The position numbers and the translations under genes were made by a program. DNA of 64,000 bases, from the NCBI GenBank assembly GCA_002344215.1, contig DDSV01000037.1, forward strand, positions 15,610 to 79,609. The letters are read 5' to 3'. The notes below the pieces were generated by a model. The model saw only the letters and a program-made list of their open reading frames with translations. It ran no database searches and was not told the DNA's origin. Shown one piece after another: positions 1 through 7,415 of this stretch (position 1 is the first letter of the stretch; each line of letters begins with the position of its first letter). This DNA comes from Akkermansiaceae bacterium UBA2381 (GTDB taxonomy: Bacteria > Verrucomicrobiota > Verrucomicrobiia > Verrucomicrobiales > DEV007).

Positions 1-353
1 GCTCTCGCGTCCTTCCAGAGCCGGTCGAGACGATGCTCCAGCGCCAGACTGGCCTCGATGTCGAGGAGGTTCCGACTGTCCTGGATGATCTCCTTCAATT
101 TCAGTTCCACGAAGTGCCGGTAGAGAAAGACAATCGGATAAACGAGGAAGTCCTTCGTCCCGACCCCATTCCCGATTTGCTCGAGCAGTCGGTCCGCCGC
201 CTCGCGGTAGCCCTCAGCGTAAATGCACCACTCCTTCGAAGACTTCGGAACCCAGGCAATGAACTCACAGTCCCCGTCGTCGCCGAACAGTCGAGACGTG
301 GGTTTCGGCCAGGGGAGGTCCGAAGCGGAGAAACTGAGGTCGAGGTCGCTCAT
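1..353 (-). CDS. Unrecognised protein, 3' part cut off by window edge
   Basis: An open frame starts at an ATG (353..351, MSDLDLSFS) and runs off the left edge after about 117 codons without a stop, so only the N-terminal part is visible. It is hydrophilic with no signal peptide. A helical stretch YRHFVELKLKEII near residue 85 has Arg-His spacing loosely like HEPN-type helices, but I cannot assign the family. It starts 47 bases after the TIR gene ends, on the same strand, so the two are probably co-transcribed and it may be a partner of that protein. Confidence that it is coding comes from the long open frame with plausible composition and sensible operon spacing. Confidence 0.65.
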   Translation of the reverse strand, partial: MSDLDLSFSASDLPWPKPTSRLFGDDGDCEFIAWVPKSSKEWCIYAEGYREAADRLLEQIGNGVGTKDFLVYPIVFLYRHFVELKLKEIIQDSRNLLDIEASLALEHRLDRLWKDAR

Positions 354-400
354 CGTTGTTCTGTGCCGGTGGTTGGCGGAGACTTCAGATCCCCGGAGCC

Positions 401-1378
401 TTAACCAAGCATCCGTTTCAGTCCGGGGCCCTTAGGTTCGAGTTGGTGGAACAGGCCGTTGCTCCCGATCAAAGGGTCGATTAGACCTCTTGCTTCAAGG
501 TCCATGACGATGACTTCAAGGAGTTCCGATGAGATTCCCGCCAGAAACTCAAAATCCGGTCGCTCCCGGCATCCACGATTCACGATGGACGACACCACTT
601 CGAGAACCTTTCGATTGTATTCCGGTATGGTCGCCTGGGCAAACTGGACCAACGCGTATTTGGTCAGAAGGAGGTGCTTGAATTCATGCTCGCCAGTCGA
701 GGGATTGAAATCGCGGACGCAATTCCGATGATCAAGCAAGTGCTGGCGCTCGATCATTTCAAGAGACTCGGCCACCTCCTGATCGGAGATTCTGAGGTCA
801 GTGAACTGGGTTGCCACCTTGGAGAGATCAACACCACGCCGACCCTTTGCCAAACAGTGATTCCCCAGGACTGAAAATACAAGATGATCCGTTTTCGTGA
901 GCCCTGGCAGAAACCCCGTCACGGATCGGACCGCCTGCGCCGGAGGAGGCCCAAGCGGTGGGCGCTCAGATCCGCCATAGATGACGTTTACGATCCGTTG
1001 AAACTCTGATTCATAATCATCGATGTCATGAATCTTCTCCCAACGCAGGTGGTTCAAGGCAGTTGGCACCTCGCAGTCATCGAGCACCACTGGTATGATG
1101 CGGCAGGTGCGGTTGATTCGCTGAACCACTCCGGATTCGAGTTCTTCCCTCACCCACGGCTTCTCGACGCTGTTTCGTGAGAGAACAATCACGAAAACGT
1201 CGGCGTTCCGGATGCCTTGCTCGAAGATCTTGTCGACGATGCTGTCACCAGGCTGAATTTCCCATTGGTCATACCAGGCGTCGATGCCGCTCTCGCGAAG
1301 CTTCCTCGCGAAGGACTCAACGAAACGTCCCTTGTCTTCGGATGCGTGGCTGATGAAGGCTTTTTTCGGATCGGGCAT
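401..1378 (-). CDS. TIR-domain protein with C-terminal winged-helix-like region
   Basis: The protein has 325 residues. Residues 1-135 are a TIR domain: box 1 is AFISHASEDK (7-16), followed by WYDQWEI (35-41), FVIVLS (62-67) and WVREELE (75-81). The glutamate at 78/79 sits where catalytic TIR domains carry their NAD+-cleaving residue. Residues 160-325 look helical and winged-helix-like, with no membrane segment. Bacterial TIR proteins are often NADases or nucleotide-signal producers in antiphage defence; whether this one is cannot be read from sequence. It lies between an unknown partner downstream and the ycf46-like module upstream, in an accessory region. The start at ATG 1378 gives the expected short leader before box 1. 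It could instead be a regulatory TIR protein without enzymatic activity. Confidence 0.85.
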   Translation of the reverse strand: MPDPKKAFISHASEDKGRFVESFARKLRESGIDAWYDQWEIQPGDSIVDKIFEQGIRNADVFVIVLSRNSVEKPWVREELESGVVQRINRTCRIIPVVLDDCEVPTALNHLRWEKIHDIDDYESEFQRIVNVIYGGSERPPLGPPPAQAVRSVTGFLPGLTKTDHLVFSVLGNHCLAKGRRGVDLSKVATQFTDLRISDQEVAESLEMIERQHLLDHRNCVRDFNPSTGEHEFKHLLLTKYALVQFAQATIPEYNRKVLEVVSSIVNRGCRERPDFEFLAGISSELLEVIVMDLEARGLIDPLIGSNGLFHQLEPKGPGLKRMLG

Positions 1379-1436
1379 AAAAACGGATAGTCCGTCCTCA
1401 CACCGCCCGCAACTGAGTGGAGATCTGATACCTAAA

Positions 1437-1470
1437 GAAAACCCGCCCCGTAAAGTGGAGGCGAGTTTTC
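1437..1470 (-). terminator. Likely Rho-independent terminator of the minus-strand ycf46-like cluster
   Basis: The arms at 1437-1447 and 1460-1470 pair over 10 of 11 bases around a 12-base loop. Read on the minus strand, the stem ends in GTTTTC and is followed by TTTAGG. It lies 17 bases beyond the stop at 1487 and 59 bases before the TIR start, so it would separate the two transcripts. Confidence 0.6.
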
Positions 1471-1486
1471 ACGGACCGGACCTCCT

Positions 1487-1906
1487 TCACGCATTCGGGA
1501 GCGTCGGTCGATGCGGGTTTGTTTCGGACGGATTCGCTTTTTGGTGTTGTCGGGGGTGAGTATGAGAACCCTTGACCTGCTCGTGCAGGATGCGGTGGCG
1601 AACAGCTTCGGCTGGGTAGTATTCACCGTCCTCGATCTCGCCCGCCTCGTATCGGCGGAATGCCTCGGCGGCGAGGGGAAGGGCGTCAGCAACCTCTTCG
1701 GGCCAGACTTCGACATCGTCGGGATGGAGGGCAGCTTCGAGCCAGAAGAAGCTCCACCAGGCGAGAAGGAGATCCCGCTTCTCAAGGCCCGCCAATGCGG
1801 CGGAATCAAGAGTGCGGACTGCTTCGAAACGCCGAATGGCATCGGCATGATCCTTGGGGATGAGGTCGGGATGCCGGGACTCGTCGTTGTCATCTGCGTG
1901 CATCAT
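1487..1906 (-). CDS. Small unrecognised acidic protein downstream of ycf46-like gene
   Basis: The protein has 139 residues. The first 110 are well structured in appearance, with a Trp-rich segment (LLAWWSFFWLEAALHP, near 47-62) and many acidic residues. The last 30 are His/Pro/Asn-rich and probably disordered. No signal peptide or known motif is evident. Two adjacent ATG codons (1906, 1903) can start it, and neither has a clear ribosome binding site. It starts 30 bases after the end of the ycf46-like gene and is followed by a terminator hairpin, so it is the last gene of that cluster. I do not recognise the family, and the function is unknown. Confidence 0.6.
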   Translation of the reverse strand: MMHADDNDESRHPDLIPKDHADAIRRFEAVRTLDSAALAGLEKRDLLLAWWSFFWLEAALHPDDVEVWPEEVADALPLAAEAFRRYEAGEIEDGEYYPAEAVRHRILHEQVKGSHTHPRQHQKANPSETNPHRPTLPNA

Positions 1907-1936
1907 GGGTTGGTGTGTTAGGGTTTGTCGGAGGGT

Positions 1937-3441
1937 TCAGCCGAGATCTAGGTAGCAGCCTCTTCGTGAGGGCGTCTCCGTCGCCGACGCATGCCGAGCC
2001 CGGCCCTTCGCCCAATGACGCAGGCGCTCGATGGACTCGCTCATGGTCGTGGCCAGAGGGACGGATTCGCTCAGCAATTCACCCAGGTCGAGTTCGGTGG
2101 GCTCGCGGTTTCCGACAAAACCCCGGTGCAGGGCCTCGACGAAGGCGGCTTCGATCTCGGCTCCGGTGTGGAGCTCACTGGCGCGGGCAAGGACGACGGT
2201 GTCGAAGGCGGTCTTGTCACGACCATACTTCTCGATGACGAGATCCCAGATCGCGGTGCGCTCCCGTGTGTCGGGCAAGTCCACGAACCAGAGCTCGTCC
2301 CAGCGCCCCTTGCGGAGCATCTCGGGCGGGAGCTTGCTGACATCGTTGGCGGTGGCGACATCGAAGACCGGAGCGGTCTTGTCCTGAAGCCAGTTCAGCA
2401 TCGTGCCGAAAACCCGGGCGCTGGTGCCTCCGTCGGTGGAACCACCGGAGGCACCGACACCGCCGAAGCCTTTCTCGATCTCGTCGATCCACAACACGCA
2501 GGGGCTGAAGGCCTCGGCGGTCTGGATCACGGAACGGACGTTGGCCTCAGACTGCCCGACGAGGCCGCCGAAGAGACGGCCGGCATCGAGCTTGAGCAAG
2601 GGCACGCCCAAGACGCTGGCAGTGGCTTTCGCAGTGAGTGACTTGCCGGTGCCGGGAACACCCAGCACGAGCATGCCCTTTGGAATGGCCAGACCTTAGT
2701 CGCGGGCACGCTGGGTGATGGCCTCGCCGCGCTGGATGAGCCAGGTCTTGAGAGCTTCCAGTCCTCCGATGGAGTCGAGTGACTCCGTCGTTTCGATGAC
2801 TTCCAGCAAACCACCGCTCTTGAGAGCACGGGCCTTTTCCCGTGTGACGAGCTTCGGCTGAACGGAGCCGGTCTCGACGATGGACAAGGCGAAGGCATTT
2901 TCGGCTTCGATGGTGGTGAGACCACCGGCGGCACGGAGGATGGCTTCGCGGATCTCTGGGGGTGGAGTGCCGATTCCGGCAGACGTCAGGAGCTGGTCGA
3001 GGACCATCCCCAGGATGTCGGGACCGCGCAGGGCTAGATCGAGACGGGCGATTTCACGCTCCAGCTCTGCGGGCAGTGTTTTCCAAACACCTAGGAGAAG
3101 GAGCACCTACCCGGCGGATTTGGCGTGGTGCACGGTGTCGCGCAGCTTGCGGACGAGGAGCGGGTCGCGGTCCTCCAGCAGGGTGCCGAAGTCGCGCAGG
3201 AGCACGAGGCAGTCGCTTTCGATGGATTCGACCTGCTCAAGAGCGGCGAGCGGATCGGGACAATCACGGACCGTCCCGCTGGTGGTGTCGATGAAGCCAG
3301 TGGTGAGGCTCCAGGCATGGAGAGGACGTCCGAGGGCTTCGGCGGCAGCCTTGACCTTGGCCTCGGTACGGACCTCTTCGGAGGTGTACAAAAATGGCCG
3401 GCGTAACCGGCCCTCGCATATCGGGTAAGTTGATCTTTCAT
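1937..3441 (-). pseudogene. Ycf46-like AAA ATPase, broken by one frameshift and two in-frame stops
   Basis: The gene starts at ATG 3441 (MKDQLTRYARAGY). Reading continues correctly only if one T is added to the five-T run at 3390-3394, after which the frame gives LYTSEEVRTEAKVKAA, as expected for a Ycf46 N-terminus. The same frame is interrupted by TAG at 3109-3107 (KSAG*VLLLLG) and TAA at 2698-2696 (QRARD*GLAIPKG, where a tyrosine is usual), yet family-like sequence continues past both. The AAA core follows: Walker A GVPGTGKS, Walker B VLWIDEIE, and an arginine-finger region. Repaired length would be about 501 residues, normal for the family. Ycf46 proteins are soluble AAA ATPases of unsettled function. 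Three lesions make a pseudogene more likely than recoding; assembly error is the alternative. Confidence 0.85.
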
Positions 3442-3445
3442 GGTT

Positions 3446-3685
3446 TCACTGGTTGAAGGTTTCTCGCTCCCAGCGGAGGCAGGTTTCACGGGAGGGGTCC
3501 GTGAAGACCCGGCTCCCGTTGTAGTCGAAGACCTCCCACTGCTGGGTCGTGTCGTTGAATTCGATCTCAGAGGAGCGGACGACTTCGAGGGTGCCGATCT
3601 CGCGGAGATCGATGCGCTCGGTGTAAAGTCCGGCTCCGGTGCCGTCGGGCTGGAAGTGCAGCGTGTCGGGGATGTCGGTGATCAT
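3446..3685 (-). CDS. Small unrecognised protein between DUF2997 and ycf46-like gene
   Basis: The protein has 79 residues, is soluble and has mixed alpha/beta composition, ending in CLRWERETFNQ. Its ATG overlaps the stop of the DUF2997 gene (ATGA), and its own stop lies 4 bases before the ATG of the ycf46-like gene, so all three are translationally coupled. A short protein in this position is a recurring partner in such clusters as I remember them, but I have no name or function for it. No lesion is visible, in contrast with the adjacent ATPase. Confidence 0.65.
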   Translation of the reverse strand: MITDIPDTLHFQPDGTGAGLYTERIDLREIGTLEVVRSSEIEFNDTTQQWEVFDYNGSRVFTDPSRETCLRWERETFNQ

Positions 3686-3900
3686 GTTTTTTGGTTTTGT
3701 CGGTTATCGTTGGGGTTCTGGTGATGATTGGGCTGGCGGTGGTAGTAGTCGCGGGAGCGCTGCTTGCGACCGACGGAACCGAGAGCGGTTTCGAGGAAGC
3801 GGGTGGCCTCTTCACAACTGCTCCCGGTGTAGCCGACGGCATCCAGGGTGATGGCGCCCTCGGGGCTGATCCAGACGTCGATGCGTTCTTTCGAGTTCAT
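3682..3900 (-). CDS. DUF2997 family small protein
   Basis: The protein has 72 residues. The first 50 match the DUF2997 pattern: an N-terminal strand IDVWISPEGAI, a strand ITLDAVGYTGSSC, then a helix CEEATRFLETALG that carries the conserved Cys and ALG end. The remainder (His/Asn/Gln-rich) is a low-complexity tail. DUF2997 genes occur next to DUF1257 (Ycf35) and Ycf46 in cyanobacteria and PVC bacteria, and that arrangement is seen here: the DUF1257 gene ends 12 bases upstream and the next gene overlaps by 4 bases. Molecular function is unknown. The coding call is strong because of the family pattern and operon overlap. Confidence 0.75.
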   Translation of the reverse strand: MNSKERIDVWISPEGAITLDAVGYTGSSCEEATRFLETALGSVGRKQRSRDYYHRQPNHHQNPNDNRQNQKT

Positions 3901-3912
3901 GGCAGAATGGGA

Positions 3913-4290
3913 TCAAGCGGCGAGGGTGAGTTTGATGGAGCCGTCGACCTCCTGACGCCGGGCGACGCGGAGGCGCTTCTTGGCGGCCTCGCGCATCGTC
4001 TTTTGGACGCCGTAGAGCTGGAGAAGACGGCCATAGTGCGAGCCGACCTCGCGCTCGACGTGACCGTTCCACCAATCGGTGGACAGCTCGTAGGGCTCGG
4101 TGGGTGAGGGCCGGTTGCCGGCGATGTCGTAGGGACCTTTGAGGCGGACGACGAGTTCGCCCTGGCGGGTGCTTTTGGCGAAGCCGCGGGCATCGGTGTT
4201 CCGGATCAGCTCGACGCCTAGTTCGGCGCAGGCGGCTTCGAGGGTGTCGACGTCGCGGATCTGGGTGAGGATGGTGGTGAAGTGGGACAT
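3913..4290 (-). CDS. DUF1257 (Ycf35-like) protein
   Basis: The protein has 125 residues and begins MSHFTTILTQIRDVDTLEAA, the hallmark start of DUF1257/Ycf35, followed by ELGVELIRN and a segment SHYGRLLQLYGVQ. The ATG at 4290 is chosen over an in-frame ATG 60 bases upstream because the family begins at MSHF and the extra residues are a Lys/Asn-rich low-complexity string. Ycf35 is conserved in cyanobacteria and red-algal plastids without an established biochemical function, and in other bacteria it travels with DUF2997 and Ycf46. It is the first gene of the minus-strand set running to 1487. No disruption is visible. Confidence 0.85.
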   Translation of the reverse strand: MSHFTTILTQIRDVDTLEAACAELGVELIRNTDARGFAKSTRQGELVVRLKGPYDIAGNRPSPTEPYELSTDWWNGHVEREVGSHYGRLLQLYGVQKTMREAAKKRLRVARRQEVDGSIKLTLAA

Positions 4291-4402
4291 GGTGGTGTTC
4301 TTGGTTTTTGGGTTCTTGGTTTTTCGTTTCGGATTGGGAACAAGGGGCATCCTGCCTTCTTGCTCTGGAAAGGGGAGGGTAGGGTAAGCGGACTGCCCGG
4401 TT

Positions 4403-4443
4403 AATCAGAACTTGATTTTCTGATAATCAGAACTTTATTTTCT
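4403..4443 (+). promoter_or_regulatory. Tandem 19-bp operator-like repeats before the nucleotidyltransferase gene
   Basis: Two direct repeats (4403-4421 and 4425-4443) differ at one position and are 22 bases apart, two helical turns. The first copy also forms an inverted repeat TCAGAA (4405-4410) / TTCTGA (4418-4423). A weak promoter can be read inside them (TTGATT at 4412, TATTTT at 4436), ending 6 bases before the ATG. This layout suits autorepression by the winged-helix protein encoded downstream, as in AbiE-like systems. That binding is inferred. Confidence 0.55.
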
Positions 4444-4447
4444 CTAA

Positions 4448-5065
4448 ATGGCGGAACTGGATCACAACATCGTCCATGAATCCCTAACCCTTCTCGGCGA
4501 GCTTCTCGCGGAACGAAGGGAGCGGCCCCTTCATCTCGTGGTCTCAGGCGGCTCTGCCTTGCTCGCTGCCGAGATTATTTCCCGGACCACGCATGACGTC
4601 GATGTGATCGCGATGCGGGGCGAGGTGGACGGCGACATCATCGATGCCCACCCGCTCCCCGAGTTTCTTAAGGAATGTGCCCGCGAAGTCGCCGAGGAGA
4701 AGCGTCTAGGCCCGAACTGGCTGAATGCCGCCACTGCCCTGCTGATGATAGACCTCCGTCGCTTTCCGACCGACTTCCTCGCCGATCTGGTCGAGCGCTC
4801 CTACGGGGATTGGCTGCGGGTGAGTTTCATCGGAAGGTCCGGCCAGATCTATCTGAAATTTTATGCCGCTGTGGGCCGAAGTGAAGCCCGTGACCTCTCG
4901 GACCTTCTCGCCTTGGCTCCCGATGCCGAGGAGGCGGAACGAACCGCCCGTTGGCTCATTAAGGAAGAGTTGATTCCCCTGGGACAACTTCCCCGGCTCC
5001 TCGACCTGTTGCGGAATCTCGATCATCATGACCTCGTTCCACGAATTGAAACGCTCGCTGAGTGA
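4448..5065 (+). CDS. Nucleotidyltransferase-fold protein (AbiEii/DUF6036-like)
   Basis: The protein has 205 residues. The nucleotidyltransferase signature is present: VVSGGSALLA (31-40) followed by TTHDVDVIAM (47-56) with the metal-binding Asp pair D50/D52. The rest is helical. It belongs to the minimal nucleotidyltransferases that include AbiEii-type toxins and DUF6036 proteins; in type IV toxin-antitoxin systems such enzymes transfer nucleotides to tRNA or other targets. It overlaps the next gene by 38 bases, so the pair is translationally coupled. The ATG has no ribosome binding site and lies directly after the repeats, suggesting a leaderless or very short leader transcript. The pair interrupts a minus-strand cluster and points the other way, consistent with independent acquisition. 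Toxicity is not shown. Confidence 0.75.
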   Translation: MAELDHNIVHESLTLLGELLAERRERPLHLVVSGGSALLAAEIISRTTHDVDVIAMRGEVDGDIIDAHPLPEFLKECAREVAEEKRLGPNWLNAATALLMIDLRRFPTDFLADLVERSYGDWLRVSFIGRSGQIYLKFYAAVGRSEARDLSDLLALAPDAEEAERTARWLIKEELIPLGQLPRLLDLLRNLDHHDLVPRIETLAE

Positions 5066-6014
5066 CGCACTCACCCAATTCCTCTGGGATCAATGGGTCT
5101 CGATCGGGGTGGCCGGCGCCACCCGCTCCCGTCCCGTGCCCTTCGTCGTCGATCCCGAGGCCCTTATTCTCGCCACGACCCGGTTCGGATTGGGTGATGC
5201 CCGCCTCTTCGGCGAGATGCTCGACTGGCTCGCGATGAACGGCAGGCTCCTCGGAGCCCAGAGGCTCAAATCGTTGCATCGCGGTTCGGGACTGGGGGAT
5301 GTGCGGTTGCTCCGCGCGATGGGCCTTCACTTGGCGGAACACGGTCCCGGCAGTCCGACGAAGCTTCTTTCCTTTGTGGCGGCCGACTCCCCCTCACCCC
5401 GCCTCTTCGAGTGGTTCGGGGAATCCGCTTTCGAATTGCGCGGACAGAGTCTCCGACCGGATCCGGTTGAACCCGAGGCCTTCCTCTTCAAAATGCGGTC
5501 CTTCTTCGGGATCAACGCCCGAGCCGAGGCCTTTACCTGGCTGCTTCTAGCGGGACGACCCGGGCACCCGGCACAAGTTGCACGGGAAACGGGCTGGGGT
5601 GCCAAGACTCTACAGGTCGTGTTGAACGAAATGGCCGAGTCGGGACTCGTCTCCGTCACCGAGGCGGAGCGGGAGAAACGATTCCGGATCCATCTTGAGG
5701 ACTGGAAGTTTCTCCTGCCAAAAGGCCGTCGTCCAGTCTGGTGGAGCCAGGCACCCTTTTATGAGGCCTGCTCCGGGATCGTGCAACTACTCGATGAACT
5801 GGATAAGGGGCCATCCTCCACTGATGCGGCGAAGGCGGTGAAAATCCGGGGACATCTTCCCCGGGTCATGAAGGGCTTTGTCCTCGCGAAACAATCGGGC
5901 CGATTTCAGAACCTCGTCTCCCTTCGGGGCGCTGAGCAGGTCGAAGCCCTGAACCTCGAAACGCTTCGGCTCATCGACGAGATCAAGGACCGGGAGGGAC
6001 TTCTTCGCCAATGA
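5028..6014 (+). CDS. Winged-helix protein paired with the nucleotidyltransferase (AbiEi-like role)
   Basis: The protein has 328 residues and is soluble. A winged-helix segment near 180-220 reads HPAQVARETGWGAKTLQVVL followed by ESGLVSVTEA, the pattern of MarR/AbiEi-like transcription factors. A C-terminal helical region follows. Its start codon overlaps the preceding nucleotidyltransferase gene by 38 bases. In AbiE systems the winged-helix antitoxin gene normally comes first and the nucleotidyltransferase second; here the order is reversed. It is the natural candidate to bind the tandem repeats at 4403-4443. I infer a toxin-antitoxin-like or regulator/enzyme pair; it could also be a regulator of unrelated metabolism. 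Confidence 0.65.
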   Translation: MTSFHELKRSLSDALTQFLWDQWVSIGVAGATRSRPVPFVVDPEALILATTRFGLGDARLFGEMLDWLAMNGRLLGAQRLKSLHRGSGLGDVRLLRAMGLHLAEHGPGSPTKLLSFVAADSPSPRLFEWFGESAFELRGQSLRPDPVEPEAFLFKMRSFFGINARAEAFTWLLLAGRPGHPAQVARETGWGAKTLQVVLNEMAESGLVSVTEAEREKRFRIHLEDWKFLLPKGRRPVWWSQAPFYEACSGIVQLLDELDKGPSSTDAAKAVKIRGHLPRVMKGFVLAKQSGRFQNLVSLRGAEQVEALNLETLRLIDEIKDREGLLRQ

Positions 6015-6125
6015 GAGGGGCTTCGGCGGTGAAATCGAAAGTCATAGGGCGATCGGGAGACTGAACAGGGTAGGGGATGGGACCCGACTCTGCTGCGTGG
6101 TCATTGGGGTGTTTGTCAGGACTTC

Positions 6126-6860
6126 TCAACCGGCGATCTGGAGCTTCCACCGGCCCATCTGGCCAAAACGCTCGACGAGGGCGCGGGCATCCTGACTGGC
6201 CAGTTCGCGGGCCTGGTCGCGGGCCTGGTCGCGGGCCTGGTCGCGGAGCTGGCTGAGACCGGTCTCGAGACTGCGGGTCGCGGTGAGGTTGTTACGGTAG
6301 TCCTCGGAGCAGCGGGTGAGCAGTTCGCTGCGGGCGCGGTCGAGCTGACGTTCCATCTCAACATCCCCGGCGAAGTTGAGCGACTTGAAATCGTCGATGA
6401 ATTTCACGAGCCGGTTGAGTGTCTTCTGGTGGACACCGTCCGTTTTGCCGGTGCGCATCGATGACAACATTTCGTCGCAGAGCTGGGCGGTCTGGTGGCG
6501 CAGCTCGGTGATGCATTCCCCGACAAAGCCCTCCACGCCGGAGCGGATCTGGCGGGCGGTAGATTCAGCGGCCTCACGGCGGGCGAGTCGCACCTCCTGT
6601 TGCTCGGCGAAACTGACCAGCTCCGTGCCGAGGGACTTGGGCACGGCGATCTGGAAAAGATGCACCTCGAAGGCGAAGCGATCGGCGAGCTTTTCACGGG
6701 CAGGAAAGGACTCGGCGATCTGCGCATAGAGGCAGGACGCTTCGTCACGGGATGTGGCTAGGTGCCGGATGGCGATTTCCCATTCGTTGAGGGCTTCTGG
6801 CACGAGCCGGGGCCGCTCGATGCAATCCGGAGCGATGACGCGCACCGGCATGACGATCAT
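6126..6860 (-). CDS. Unrecognised helical protein with DQAR tandem repeat
   Basis: The protein has 244 residues from ATG 6860 (MIVMPVRVIAPDC). That start sits 4 bases beyond the previous stop with a GGGGTGG ribosome-binding-like sequence; an ATG at 6896 or a TTG at 6962 would lengthen it. The protein is almost wholly helical and charged, with Arg/Glu-rich heptad-like stretches near 125-200, so coiled-coil or filament-associated behaviour is plausible. Near the C-terminus DQAR is repeated three times, encoded by a 12-base tandem repeat at 6205-6252. No enzyme motif is visible. It belongs to the minus-strand cluster that includes the nuclease. Function unknown. Confidence 0.6.
   Translation of the reverse strand: MIVMPVRVIAPDCIERPRLVPEALNEWEIAIRHLATSRDEASCLYAQIAESFPAREKLADRFAFEVHLFQIAVPKSLGTELVSFAEQQEVRLARREAAESTARQIRSGVEGFVGECITELRHQTAQLCDEMLSSMRTGKTDGVHQKTLNRLVKFIDDFKSLNFAGDVEMERQLDRARSELLTRCSEDYRNNLTATRSLETGLSQLRDQARDQARDQARELASQDARALVERFGQMGRWKLQIAG
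6205..6252. repeat. 12-bp tandem repeat, four units, inside a coding region
   Basis: Three exact units of TCGCGGGCCTGG (6205-6216, 6217-6228, 6229-6240) are followed by one variant unit (6241-6252). On the minus strand they encode repeated Asp-Gln-Ala-Arg. The unit length preserves frame, so copy number could vary without breaking the gene. Confidence 0.85.
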
Positions 6861-6864
6861 GAGA

Positions 6865-7386
6865 TCACCACCCCGGCAGAATTGCACCGGACTCATTCCG
6901 TCGATGAGACTCACCTGACTCTGACCAAAGGCCGCTTGCCTTGATGAGATAGTCGCGATCAAGGTAGATGGTCACATCGGGCCCCTTCATCTCGCAGCGG
7001 TCCACGGGATGGAGGATCCAAGGATCGTCGTTTTCGGAACGGGCAAGCAAACCGAAGCGGCCCTTCTCGAAGTGTAATCCGATCGGACGGTTGGCGAGCT
7101 GTTTACCGGGGAGCCGGGGCAACAATCGGCGCGCCCTCGAGCCGAGGGCGGCTCCGCCGACGAGGGCAAAACCGCGGAGGACGATGAAGAGCGCGGCAAT
7201 GGCCTGCCAGAAGGCGGCCCGGTCGGCGGAGGTTTTGCCGCCGGTGACGGTGGCCTTGAGATCCGTGAACTGGGCTTCGAGGGATTCGTAGGCCTTCTCG
7301 CAGGAGGACTTTTTTTCGCCGAAAGGCAGCCAGGTGTCGCGTTTGCCGCAACTCGCATTGCCGAGGAGGAGCACGCCAATGAGCAC
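6865..7386 (-). CDS. Unrecognised membrane/lipoprotein-like protein, start unclear
   Basis: The protein has 173 residues from a GTG at 7386. The N-terminus is hydrophobic (LIGVLLLGNASCGKR) and resembles a signal peptide with a lipobox-like Cys, but it lacks the usual basic start. The frame continues upstream as K-R-T-L-I-T-L-L-L-G-V, which would make a proper signal peptide, yet there is no ATG, GTG or TTG there before the stop; the Lys is preceded by CTA. The true start may therefore have been lost. A second hydrophobic segment is FWQAIAALFIVLRGFALVGG (near 59-78). Its stop is 4 bases before the next gene start. Family unknown; given its decaying neighbours it may be partly degenerate. Confidence 0.5.
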   Translation of the reverse strand: MLIGVLLLGNASCGKRDTWLPFGEKKSSCEKAYESLEAQFTDLKATVTGGKTSADRAAFWQAIAALFIVLRGFALVGGAALGSRARRLLPRLPGKQLANRPIGLHFEKGRFGLLARSENDDPWILHPVDRCEMKGPDVTIYLDRDYLIKASGLWSESGESHRRNESGAILPGW

Positions 7387-7415
7387 GCCAAGGAGCAGGG
7401 TGATGAGGGTTCGTT

